This document shows positions 9,919 through 17,390 of a stretch of 35,843 nt of DNA, one piece after another (positions within the stretch are counted from its first letter, which is position 1; the number at the start of each line of letters is the position of its first letter). The stretch spans positions 6,785 through 42,627 of the forward strand of contig PAFF01000079.1 of the NCBI GenBank assembly GCA_002704045.1. The letters run 5' to 3'. The notes below the pieces were generated by a model that ran no database searches, was not told the origin of the DNA, and saw only the letters and a program-made list of their open reading frames with translations. The translations under genes and the position numbers were made by a program. Origin of the DNA: Fidelibacterota bacterium (lineage in GTDB: Bacteria > Fidelibacterota > Marinisomatia > SCGC-AAA003-L08 > GCA-002704045).

Positions 9919-10485
9919 TTGAAAAACGTAAAATTAATATTAGCAAGTTTTTGTTTAGTACTAGTAGGTTGTTCAGATGATGATGATCCAGCATCTTCAA
10001 CATCTTACACTTTAAGCGGAACATACAATGTTACTGCTGTGTCATTGGGAGATGATTGTGACAGTTTGGTATCAGGTATGTGCGAGGATCAAGTTTCAGC
10101 TGATGAAGCAGCTTGTACAGCAGCAGGTTCTACCTGGATGTCCTTGTTTGACATGATGGGTGAAGATGAAATTCCAACAATCACTTTTGTTGATGATGGT
10201 ACTTGTGGAGAAGGCTGCACATACACTTGTTCAAGTGCTACATCTTGTACTTTATTTAATGGCGGTACTTTGACAGTAAACGCTGATGGCACTGTAACAT
10301 CAACAATTGCAGATTCATGGGAAGCATATTGTACAGACGATTCAGATATGGAAGAGTATGATACATACACAACACAAGAAGCTTGTGAAGCAAATGGTTC
10401 AGCTGAAGGAGCTGGAGATGGTGTATGGGAAGAAGCTGGAAGCGATTGTACTGAAATGATTTGGACTGCAGCTTCAGGTAGTTAA
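9919..10485 (+). CDS. Cys/Asp-rich lipoprotein 1 (TTG start)
   Basis: The 188-residue protein begins at TTG (no ATG in frame nearby; GAGAGG upstream). Its signal ends in a lipobox, LVLVGC (Cys18), followed by SDDDD, which makes it a lipid-anchored envelope protein. The mature part is acidic and Cys-rich, built around SGMCEDQVSADEAAC, STWMSLFDMMG and the C-terminal unit CEANGSAEGAGDGVWEEA. The same units recur in the 504-residue paralogue at 11649. The protein is probably disulfide-rich and may bind divalent cations. I recognise no named family. It is monocistronic, with its own terminator. Confidence 0.75.
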   Translation: MKNVKLILASFCLVLVGCSDDDDPASSTSYTLSGTYNVTAVSLGDDCDSLVSGMCEDQVSADEAACTAAGSTWMSLFDMMGEDEIPTITFVDDGTCGEGCTYTCSSATSCTLFNGGTLTVNADGTVTSTIADSWEAYCTDDSDMEEYDTYTTQEACEANGSAEGAGDGVWEEAGSDCTEMIWTAASGS

Positions 10486-10507
10486 GTTTAATATAAACTT
10501 TTATTAT

Positions 10508-10539
10508 AAAAAAGCCCCATTTAATATGGGGTTTTTTTT
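10508..10539 (+). terminator. Terminator after lipoprotein 1
   Basis: CCCCAT (10515-10520) and ATGGGG (10526-10531) form the hairpin, flanked by an A run and followed by eight T. The same AAAAAGCCCC design follows each of the three lipoprotein genes. Confidence 0.88.
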
Positions 10540-10632
10540 GTATCAATTTTTATTGCAATTTAGTTGCATCTAAATTTATAATCTTAATAAATTCAAATAT
10601 CTCTTTTAAAATCAATTTAATTTTAAAAGTTG

Positions 10633-10645
10633 CTTAAACGAACGT
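10633..10645 (-). repeat. 13-bp element, copy 2 (inverted)
   Basis: CTTAAACGAACGT is the exact reverse complement of 9861-9873, located 40 bp before the TTG start of lipoprotein 2. No copy is seen before lipoprotein 3 at 11649. Confidence 0.45.
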
Positions 10646-10685
10646 CTTAAAGGTTAAAATAGTAGTAAATAGAGAGAAAAATCAA

Positions 10686-11540
10686 TTGAAAAACATTAAA
10701 TTAATATTAGCTAGCTTTTGTCTAGTTTTAGTAGGTTGTTCTGATGATGATGATGACAGCGTTGTGTCTCCATCGACAGCTGACGTATGTGCTGACTTTA
10801 CAGTTGAAGCAGATTGTGCAGCGTCAACAGATTGTGAATGGCACGCTGATGACAGTATGTGTGAAGATGTTGCAGATCACGATGATCACGCACATTGTGA
10901 AGACTACTTAACAGAATCAGATTGCGGCATGCATTCAGAGTGTGAGTGGCACGCTGATGACAATGCTTGTGAAGATGCAGATGATCACGCGGATTGTGAA
11001 GATGCAGATGATCACGCTGACGTTGATGGTTTTGTACTTGAACGCGATGGTGTTGAAATTTATAGACAATTTCAAGGCGCTGTAACAGGTGATGTTACAA
11101 TAGATGTTGGTGAAATGGTAGATATAGCTGTACATTTTCTTGATGAGAACGAAACTGTAATCGAAGGAGGCTATACCTCAGAATGTTACGGTTTAGAATT
11201 CGAGATTGCAGATCCAAGTATAATTTCTATTGAATTAGAGGATCACGATCACGAAGAAGCTCATTGCGATGACTTAACAAATCAAGCAGATTGCGATGCT
11301 TCAGATGAATGCGAATGGCACGCAGATGACAGTATGTGTGAAGAAGTTGGTCATGAAGATGGTGAACACGATGATGAGGATCATTATGAATTTGAATTAA
11401 CAGGTTTAGTAGAAAATTATACAACTTTTCAAATGTCAATTATGCATGCAGGACACGCAGATTATACATCAATGGATGTGCTTGTAACAGTTATTCCGTC
11501 GCCGGCAAACTTTGTATCAGAGAACCCATTAGATAATTAA
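10686..11540 (+). CDS. His/Asp/Cys-rich lipoprotein 2 with CEWHADD repeats (TTG start)
   Basis: The 284-residue lipoprotein has the same leader as lipoprotein 1 (lipobox LVGC, Cys18, then SDDDDD) and the same TTG start inside CAATTGAAAAAC. Three copies of a CEWHADDxxCE unit occur, near residues 50-60, 87-97 and 208-218. They are separated by His/Asp-rich runs such as VADHDDHAHCEDY and HEDGEHDDEDHYEF. The middle and C-terminal parts look like beta-sandwich ('VDIAVHFLDENETVIEGG'). The clusters of His, Asp and Cys strongly suggest transition-metal binding at the cell surface; that is inference from composition. Its terminator follows at 11562. Confidence 0.75.
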   Translation: MKNIKLILASFCLVLVGCSDDDDDSVVSPSTADVCADFTVEADCAASTDCEWHADDSMCEDVADHDDHAHCEDYLTESDCGMHSECEWHADDNACEDADDHADCEDADDHADVDGFVLERDGVEIYRQFQGAVTGDVTIDVGEMVDIAVHFLDENETVIEGGYTSECYGLEFEIADPSIISIELEDHDHEEAHCDDLTNQADCDASDECEWHADDSMCEEVGHEDGEHDDEDHYEFELTGLVENYTTFQMSIMHAGHADYTSMDVLVTVIPSPANFVSENPLDN

Positions 11541-11561
11541 CTAAAGTTAATACTTAGTGAT

Positions 11562-11590
11562 AAAAAAGCCCCGAGTTTTGGGGCTTTTTT
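11562..11590 (+). terminator. Terminator after lipoprotein 2
   Basis: AAAAAAGCCCC and GGGGCTTTTTT form a perfect 11-bp stem around GAGTTTT, running into a T tract. Confidence 0.92.
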
Positions 11591-11648
11591 TATTATTCAA
11601 AAATAGTATATTAAGATGTTCAATTAATTAACAATGAGTAGATAACAA

Positions 11649-13163
11649 TTGAAAAATTTAAAATTAATATTACTTTGTATGTTGTTTGTTATTGGTTGTG
11701 ATGATACTGATGCATTGGACAACATAATTGACGGTACAGATGGAATTGATGTTATTCAATTATCTGAAGATGGTATGCTTGAGGGTTCGTTCCAATTCAG
11801 TGGGATAATAATTTATGAAAACACAGAATGCTCAGGAACAGCTATAACCTCTGTTTGTAATGAAGGTGATGGAGATTTTGGTGAAATTTCAGAAGCTCAA
11901 TGTGATTCTTTGGGAGGGTCTATGATCCCATTAATTGATTTATTTACAAATGGAGATCCTACCTGCGCACCTTATATCATTTTTGCTAGTGATGGTTCAT
12001 TTATAAATCCTGACTGTGAAACTTTTACTTATACAATAGATTCAACCTACACTGTACAAATTGATGAATCAGAATGTGAAGATCAAGACGGTAATGATAT
12101 TGAAAATATCACTACTCAAGCTGCTTGTGATTCTGTTGGAGGAAATTGGGAACTTGATATATTAGACGGATTTTTAAATACAGTAGATGGTTCTGTGACA
12201 ATCAATGGTACTGATGAGGGTGGATGTGATAATGACGAGTATGTTAATGAAAACGATTGTTATGATGCTGGTTATGACTGGGAAGATCCTGAGTGTTATC
12301 AATATACATTAACATATGCCCCAGATCATGATGGCACATGTACAGGTGAAGATCTATGTGATGATGGAAGTGATGGATGTGAATCTGATGACGATTGTGA
12401 AGATGGTGAGGAATGTTTAGATGGTGAATGTAATTTTTTCGAATGTCAAAGTTCGGACTTGGATTGCGGAACTAATCAGGAATGTGTAGATGGTGTATGT
12501 ATTGATCTTATTGAATGTGATTCCGATGAAGATTGCGAAGTTTATCAGCAATGTGATGGTGTATGTGTTGATTCTTACATATGTACAAACAATGCACAAT
12601 TATATTCTGATTACATAATTGGCTTACTTGCTGGAACAGCTACAGCATTAGATTGTCAAATAGCTATGAGTGGTTTATTGGAATGGTGTGAAGCTGGCTG
12701 TGAATATGCTGATGGTTATACAGATGAAGATCAAATTTGTACGGAAGAATTTTTAGGCTCTTCAGCTGAAGATATATCCCTAGAATGCGCAGTTTTGCAT
12801 CCTGATAATAGTGGATTTTTCTTAACTGGAACATTTACTGCCACTTCTTTTACGATGTATTCTACAGAAGATTGCTCAGGAGATGGAATGACAGGTATGT
12901 GCATGGATGGTGTATCAACAAATGAATCAGCTTGTACGGAGGCGGGTCAGACTTGGATGTCCTATTTAGACGTGATTGGAGACTTAAGTGTAACAACTCA
13001 ATCTGGAGATGCAGCATATTGTGCTGATTTTGATGATGAAATAGAATATGATTGGTATACAAATCAAGCAGATTGTGAAGCAAATGGATCAGCAGAAGGT
13101 GCTGCCGATGGTGTTTGGTATGATGCATCTTGTTCAGCAATAATATGGACTGAGTCTAATTAA
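11649..13163 (+). CDS. Cys-rich lipoprotein 3, two-domain paralogue with Cys-knot-like insert (TTG start)
   Basis: The 504-residue protein starts at TTG in ACAATTGAAAAA. Its lipobox is FVIGC (Cys17). It appears to contain two diverged copies of the lipoprotein-1 domain. The first is around residues 45-215. The second is around 390-504, with GMCMDGVSTNESAC, QTWMSYLDVIG and CEANGSAEGAADGVW. Between them (about 230-320) is a run of short cysteine units of the form C-x-S-D-x-D-C-x-x-G-x-x-C-x-x-G-x-C, resembling small eukaryotic-like Cys-knot repeats. The C-terminal copy lacks the middle third found in lipoprotein 1. It is probably surface-exposed and disulfide-rich; function unknown. Monocistronic. 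Confidence 0.75.
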   Translation: MKNLKLILLCMLFVIGCDDTDALDNIIDGTDGIDVIQLSEDGMLEGSFQFSGIIIYENTECSGTAITSVCNEGDGDFGEISEAQCDSLGGSMIPLIDLFTNGDPTCAPYIIFASDGSFINPDCETFTYTIDSTYTVQIDESECEDQDGNDIENITTQAACDSVGGNWELDILDGFLNTVDGSVTINGTDEGGCDNDEYVNENDCYDAGYDWEDPECYQYTLTYAPDHDGTCTGEDLCDDGSDGCESDDDCEDGEECLDGECNFFECQSSDLDCGTNQECVDGVCIDLIECDSDEDCEVYQQCDGVCVDSYICTNNAQLYSDYIIGLLAGTATALDCQIAMSGLLEWCEAGCEYADGYTDEDQICTEEFLGSSAEDISLECAVLHPDNSGFFLTGTFTATSFTMYSTEDCSGDGMTGMCMDGVSTNESACTEAGQTWMSYLDVIGDLSVTTQSGDAAYCADFDDEIEYDWYTNQADCEANGSAEGAADGVWYDASCSAIIWTESN

Positions 13164-13188
13164 AACTAATAAAAATTTAACCTAATAG

Positions 13189-13221
13189 AAAAAGCCCCAA
13201 ATTAGTTGGGGCTTTTTTTTT
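13189..13221 (+). terminator. Terminator after lipoprotein 3
   Basis: AAGCCCCAA and TTGGGGCTT form the stem around ATTAG, followed by nine T. Confidence 0.92.
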
Positions 13222-13294
13222 GATCAGATTTGCTTATTTTAAAAAGTGTGAATTGGTGTAAGTTTAGATAAGAAATAATTGGAAAATAATAGCT

Positions 13295-14584
13295 ATGAAT
13301 TCAAAAATTAAAAATATAAATACATTTACCAGGGAAGTTTCTGTTAATGTTCCTTGGGACAATTTAAAAGATGATTTTAAAAAATGTTTTTTTGATTTTA
13401 AAAAAGGTTACAGTATGCCAGGTTTTAGAAAAGGTAAAGTTCCTGATTCAATAGTAAAAAAAAATTATGGTCCTGCAATTGAAGCTGATTTTACAGAAAA
13501 ATCAATTAATAAATTTTATCAAATTTCTCTACAAGAATTAAAGCTAATTCCAATTAATAAAGCAGAAATAAAAAATTTAGAGTTTAAAGAAGGTGACAAT
13601 TTAAAATTTAAAGCAGTTTTTGAAGTCACACCCGACTTTAAAATACCGGACTACAAAAAAAAATACAAAATAAATGCCGTTAGAGTAAACCAAACAGAAA
13701 ATGATTTGAATGAAGCATTGATTTCTGTTCAAAAACAACACGGAAATGTAAAATCTGTTGATGATGGCGCAAAAATTGGCCATTATATTCAAGGAGATTT
13801 TCAAGAATTAGACGAATCAGATTTACCAATCATTGGAAAAAAATATGATAAACAATATATATGTTACGGGGAAGGTGTTTTTAGTGGACCAGGAGTATTG
13901 CAACTCGAAGGTGTAAAAGCAAATGAGTCTGTAAAAGTCAATATTGATTATGGAGATAATAAAAAAGTTAGATATGAAATTAAAGTAAATAGAGTTGATG
14001 AACAAGTATTGCCAGAATTAGACGATAAGTTGGCATCTTTAGCTAACCCAGAAACCAAAACATTAGATGAACTTAAAAATAAACTCAAAGATTCAATTCA
14101 AGAATCTTTAGACAGAGAATATAATAATCAGATTGATCAAAATATATCTAGATATTTAGTTGATAAAACTAAAATTGAAATTCCAATTTCAATGAGAAAA
14201 AATTATTTAGATAATGTAATTGAAGATTTAAAACAAAAAAATAAAGAAAATAAACCAATTATTAGGGAAGAAATTGAAAAAGCTTATAAAGATATAGCTG
14301 ATTGGAATATATCTTGGTATCTCATTAAAGAAAAATTAATAAAAGAAAATGAAATACAAGTTTCAAATGAAGATATTGAAAAAAAAATTAATCAAGCAGC
14401 CTCAAATAGTAAGTTAGATGTCAAACAGGTAAATGAATTTTATTCAAAACCAGAAAATAGAAACAAAATTGAAGATGATCTTTATAATGAAAAACTTTTT
14501 AAACATTTGAAAGAATTTGCTAATATTAAAGAAACAATTAAAACTACAGATCAAATCAAAAAAGAAAGAGAAAAAAATGGATAA
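13295..14584 (+). CDS. tig: Trigger factor (ribosome-associated chaperone / PPIase)
   Basis: This 429-residue protein is the length of typical trigger factors. The N-terminal domain carries the ribosome-docking signature GFRKGKVP at 43-50. A central FKBP-like domain (about 150-245) includes GPGVLQLEGV and ends near VLPELDDKLASL. A long, Lys/Glu-rich helical C-terminal region (about 250-429) forms the chaperone cradle. It binds the ribosome exit tunnel and shields nascent chains, relevant in a cell that exports many large proteins. Its 3' end overlaps clpP by 8 bp, giving the classic tig-clpP pair. The ATG has no strong Shine-Dalgarno. Confidence 0.95.
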   Translation: MNSKIKNINTFTREVSVNVPWDNLKDDFKKCFFDFKKGYSMPGFRKGKVPDSIVKKNYGPAIEADFTEKSINKFYQISLQELKLIPINKAEIKNLEFKEGDNLKFKAVFEVTPDFKIPDYKKKYKINAVRVNQTENDLNEALISVQKQHGNVKSVDDGAKIGHYIQGDFQELDESDLPIIGKKYDKQYICYGEGVFSGPGVLQLEGVKANESVKVNIDYGDNKKVRYEIKVNRVDEQVLPELDDKLASLANPETKTLDELKNKLKDSIQESLDREYNNQIDQNISRYLVDKTKIEIPISMRKNYLDNVIEDLKQKNKENKPIIREEIEKAYKDIADWNISWYLIKEKLIKENEIQVSNEDIEKKINQAASNSKLDVKQVNEFYSKPENRNKIEDDLYNEKLFKHLKEFANIKETIKTTDQIKKEREKNG

Positions 14585-15182
14585 TCCAAAAAATTACATG
14601 GTTCCGGTAGTTATTGAGCAAACTGGAGCGGGTGAGAGAGCATTTGATATATATTCCAGACTTTTGAAAGAAAGAATTATTTTTCTTGGTACTCCAATTG
14701 ATGATACTGTTTCAAGTTTGATCATTGCACAGTTACTTTTCTTAGAGGCAGAAAATGCAAAAAAAGACATTTTCATGTATATAAATAGTCCAGGAGGGGT
14801 AATTACATCAGGTTTTGGTATTTTAGATACGATGAATTACATAAAGCCTGATGTTGCAACTATATGTATGGGTCAAGCTGCAAGTATGGCTGCTGTTTTG
14901 TTAAGTGCGGGAGCTAAAGGTAAAAGATCAGCTTTAGAAAATTCACGAGTTATGATTCATCAACCTTTAGGAGGGGTCCAGGGTCAAGCAACAGATATCG
15001 AAATTCATACAAAAGAAATTTTATTTTTAAGATCTAAATTAAATAAAATTTTAGCTAATAATACCGGTAATTCTGTTGAAACTATTGAAAATGACACTAA
15101 TAGAGATTTTTTTATGGATACTAAGGCTGCACTTAAATATGGAATTATTGATGAAGTAGTTCAATCACAGAAAAACCAATGA
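14577..15182 (+). CDS. clpP: ATP-dependent Clp protease proteolytic subunit
   Basis: From the ATG at 14577 the protein has 201 residues with the Ser/His/Asp triad at Ser103 (MGQAASMAA), His128 (MIHQPLGG) and Asp177 (NRDFFM). INSPGGV (70-76) is the family's Gly-rich substrate-strand motif. The frame is open further upstream to 14517, but those 20 residues are Lys-rich, overlap tig and do not match the family N-terminus, so the downstream ATG is preferred. It forms the barrel peptidase that works with ClpX or ClpA. clpX, the usual next gene, is absent here; a terminator and a secreted protein follow. Confidence 0.95.
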   Translation: MDNPKNYMVPVVIEQTGAGERAFDIYSRLLKERIIFLGTPIDDTVSSLIIAQLLFLEAENAKKDIFMYINSPGGVITSGFGILDTMNYIKPDVATICMGQAASMAAVLLSAGAKGKRSALENSRVMIHQPLGGVQGQATDIEIHTKEILFLRSKLNKILANNTGNSVETIENDTNRDFFMDTKAALKYGIIDEVVQSQKNQ

Positions 15183-15205
15183 GAACAATAAGAATAATTT
15201 AGTAT

Positions 15206-15235
15206 AAAACGGGACAATTTAAGGTCCCGTTTTTA
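15206..15235 (+). terminator. Terminator after clpP (abuts the next gene)
   Basis: AAAACGGGAC (15206-15215) and GTCCCGTTTT (15224-15233) form a 10-bp stem around AATTTAAG, followed by T. It ends the tig-clpP transcript. The next ATG is at 15243, only about 8 bp after the T run. Confidence 0.9.
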
Positions 15236-15242
15236 ATATAAT

Positions 15243-17219
15243 ATGAAAAAACTATTTTTAATATTCTTTACTCCAATATTATTATTTTGTCAAAATCTTA
15301 TTGTCATTGGAGATTCAAATTATAATGATTTAGATTATATTTCTTCTAGCTTGAATATTAATAATATGCAGCATCGTATATGGGATGACTATAGTAGCCA
15401 AGTTTTAGTTGATAGTATAATGCAATTAAATGATTCAATAGTATTATTTCAAATTGAATCATATTTAGATAGTACTATTGTAAATACTTTAGAAAACAAG
15501 GTAAACGATAACAATATTTTCTTAGTATTCTCTAACAAAATTGAAAATGATGATAATATGAATGATTTTTTTGGATTTATAAAAGTTAGAGATGGTTTAT
15601 CTGAATCAATCATGAATCTTGAAGATAATAGAGTTTGGAATTTTAATGAAAGTGAAACGATCTCTGAACTTAGTTGGATTGGAACAGCAGAACCTATATC
15701 GGTATTTTCTGAAACAAGTTCGTTTTCAATGATACAAAAAAAATATTCAATGGGATTAGTTTCAATAGCAGGTTTCAATTTATATAGCATTCAAGAATTG
15801 TCTAGTTACCTACAAGTTTTAATTAATACTGTTTCATCAATTTATAATCAAATTATAATTGAAGATGTTTCTGGTTATCCTGGAGACACATTGTATATTC
15901 CTATAAATTCTAACTTTGTTGATGATATTATAGGGTTATCGTTTTCAATTCAATCTGACCCTGAATATTTAGATTTTATTATTATTGAAAATGACTCTTC
16001 TAACAATAATTTTGAATGGGAAATTAGTCAATTACCATTTGGTATAGTTGAAATTAATGGAGCTGCAAACAGTGGTGTTCTTGAAAGTGGTCATAACAAT
16101 GTGGGTTTTTTAAAAGCAGTATTATATCCATCTGCTGCAAATAAAATTTCTTTAAGAGGATTAGAAAGCATCATAACTTATGAGTCAGGAGAATCTTTTC
16201 AAGGTTCATTTATAAATGGTGAAATTGACGTTTTTTACAATAGTCCAATCATTCATTTGAAAGCACCAAATTTGATCGAACCAGATTCATCAGGCACTAT
16301 GGAAATTCATTTGAATACAAATCATAATATTAGTGCAATACAATTATGTCTCAATTATAACTCTGATATACTAGATATTGAAAATATTTTATCAACAGAA
16401 AATATACCTGAAAATTGGTTTTTCTCGTACGTAAATAATAGTTCAAATAACAATGTAGAAATTTTTTGTTTTGGATTTGATCCTATTAGCACAGTGAGTG
16501 GAAAAATATTTGATGTTAAACTTAAATCATTGAATAGTTATGAACAACAAACATCAATATATTTTTGTGATATACTATTAGCTAGTGTCGATAATGAAAA
16601 TATTATTCCAATAAGTATCCCGACAGATATTTTAATTAGCTTTCCTGATCTAAGTATTCTTCCAAAAAAAATAATACAAAACAATAACCTAGATATATTG
16701 TACTATACAAATAATTTTCAAAATATTACCGGTTTTCAATTTGATTTGTTTTTTCAAGGTAATATAAATATAATTGAAACTTTTAATGGGAATATTGCAA
16801 AAAATTATTTTGGTAATTGGATTGCATTGAACGATACATCAGCAAGATTTATATACTTTGACAATAATCAACCTATTGATTCTAAAGTAATAGGTTATTT
16901 ATTAAATACCTCATTTCAAACTTATGAAAATACAGTTCAAAATGAATTTTACTTTGATGTAGAAAATATTATACTGACAAATCAAAATTATGAACCTCTA
17001 AAAGTAATATTTAATGATTTTATAATTGAAAACAATTCAACGATTATTGGTGATGTTAATGGTGATAATTTTATTGATATTTTAGATGTTTTAATCATTG
17101 TTGATTATATTACATGGAATTTGCAATTTGGTTATGCACAATCAAGTGTATCAGACTTAAATAATGATAATAATATTAATATTGAAGATATTTTGTTAAT
17201 TGTAAGTGATATTTTGTAA
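15243..17219 (+). CDS. Secreted protein with three cohesin-like modules and a C-terminal dockerin
   Basis: The 658-residue protein has a signal peptide (about 1-16). An N-terminal alpha/beta region (17-200) resembles a glutamine-amidotransferase-type fold, but I see no catalytic set. Three beta-sandwich modules follow at about 205-330, 335-467 and 470-595. Each has the cohesin-like pattern of a short 'DTLYIPINSN' or 'ITGFQFDLFF' strand pair and a closing hydrophobic strand. The dockerin (603-658) has loops DVNGDNFIDILD and DLNNDNNINIED. In classical cellulosomes a protein with both cohesins and a dockerin is an adaptor scaffoldin; the module calls here are by eye. It starts directly after the clpP terminator and has no T9SS C-terminal domain. 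Confidence 0.7.
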   Translation: MKKLFLIFFTPILLFCQNLIVIGDSNYNDLDYISSSLNINNMQHRIWDDYSSQVLVDSIMQLNDSIVLFQIESYLDSTIVNTLENKVNDNNIFLVFSNKIENDDNMNDFFGFIKVRDGLSESIMNLEDNRVWNFNESETISELSWIGTAEPISVFSETSSFSMIQKKYSMGLVSIAGFNLYSIQELSSYLQVLINTVSSIYNQIIIEDVSGYPGDTLYIPINSNFVDDIIGLSFSIQSDPEYLDFIIIENDSSNNNFEWEISQLPFGIVEINGAANSGVLESGHNNVGFLKAVLYPSAANKISLRGLESIITYESGESFQGSFINGEIDVFYNSPIIHLKAPNLIEPDSSGTMEIHLNTNHNISAIQLCLNYNSDILDIENILSTENIPENWFFSYVNNSSNNNVEIFCFGFDPISTVSGKIFDVKLKSLNSYEQQTSIYFCDILLASVDNENIIPISIPTDILISFPDLSILPKKIIQNNNLDILYYTNNFQNITGFQFDLFFQGNINIIETFNGNIAKNYFGNWIALNDTSARFIYFDNNQPIDSKVIGYLLNTSFQTYENTVQNEFYFDVENIILTNQNYEPLKVIFNDFIIENNSTIIGDVNGDNFIDILDVLIIVDYITWNLQFGYAQSSVSDLNNDNNINIEDILLIVSDIL

Positions 17220-17390
17220 AAAAATATCGTTTTAATTAATATTTGATATAGGACACAAATTTATATAGATTAATAATAGATATTTAAAATGATAAATTTA
17301 TTTGTAATCATTAAAGAAGTTGTTAAAAATACTAATAAAAATAGTATTTTTTTTTTTATATTTATTAATACTATTCACATAGGATAAAAA

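Noticed and set aside
14517..14576. Upstream 20-codon extension of clpP
   Set aside because: It is Lys-rich, overlaps tig, lacks a ribosome binding site and does not fit the ClpP N-terminus.
15237..15242. TATAAT as the promoter of the gene at 15243
   Set aside because: It abuts the ATG, so transcription would begin inside the coding region.
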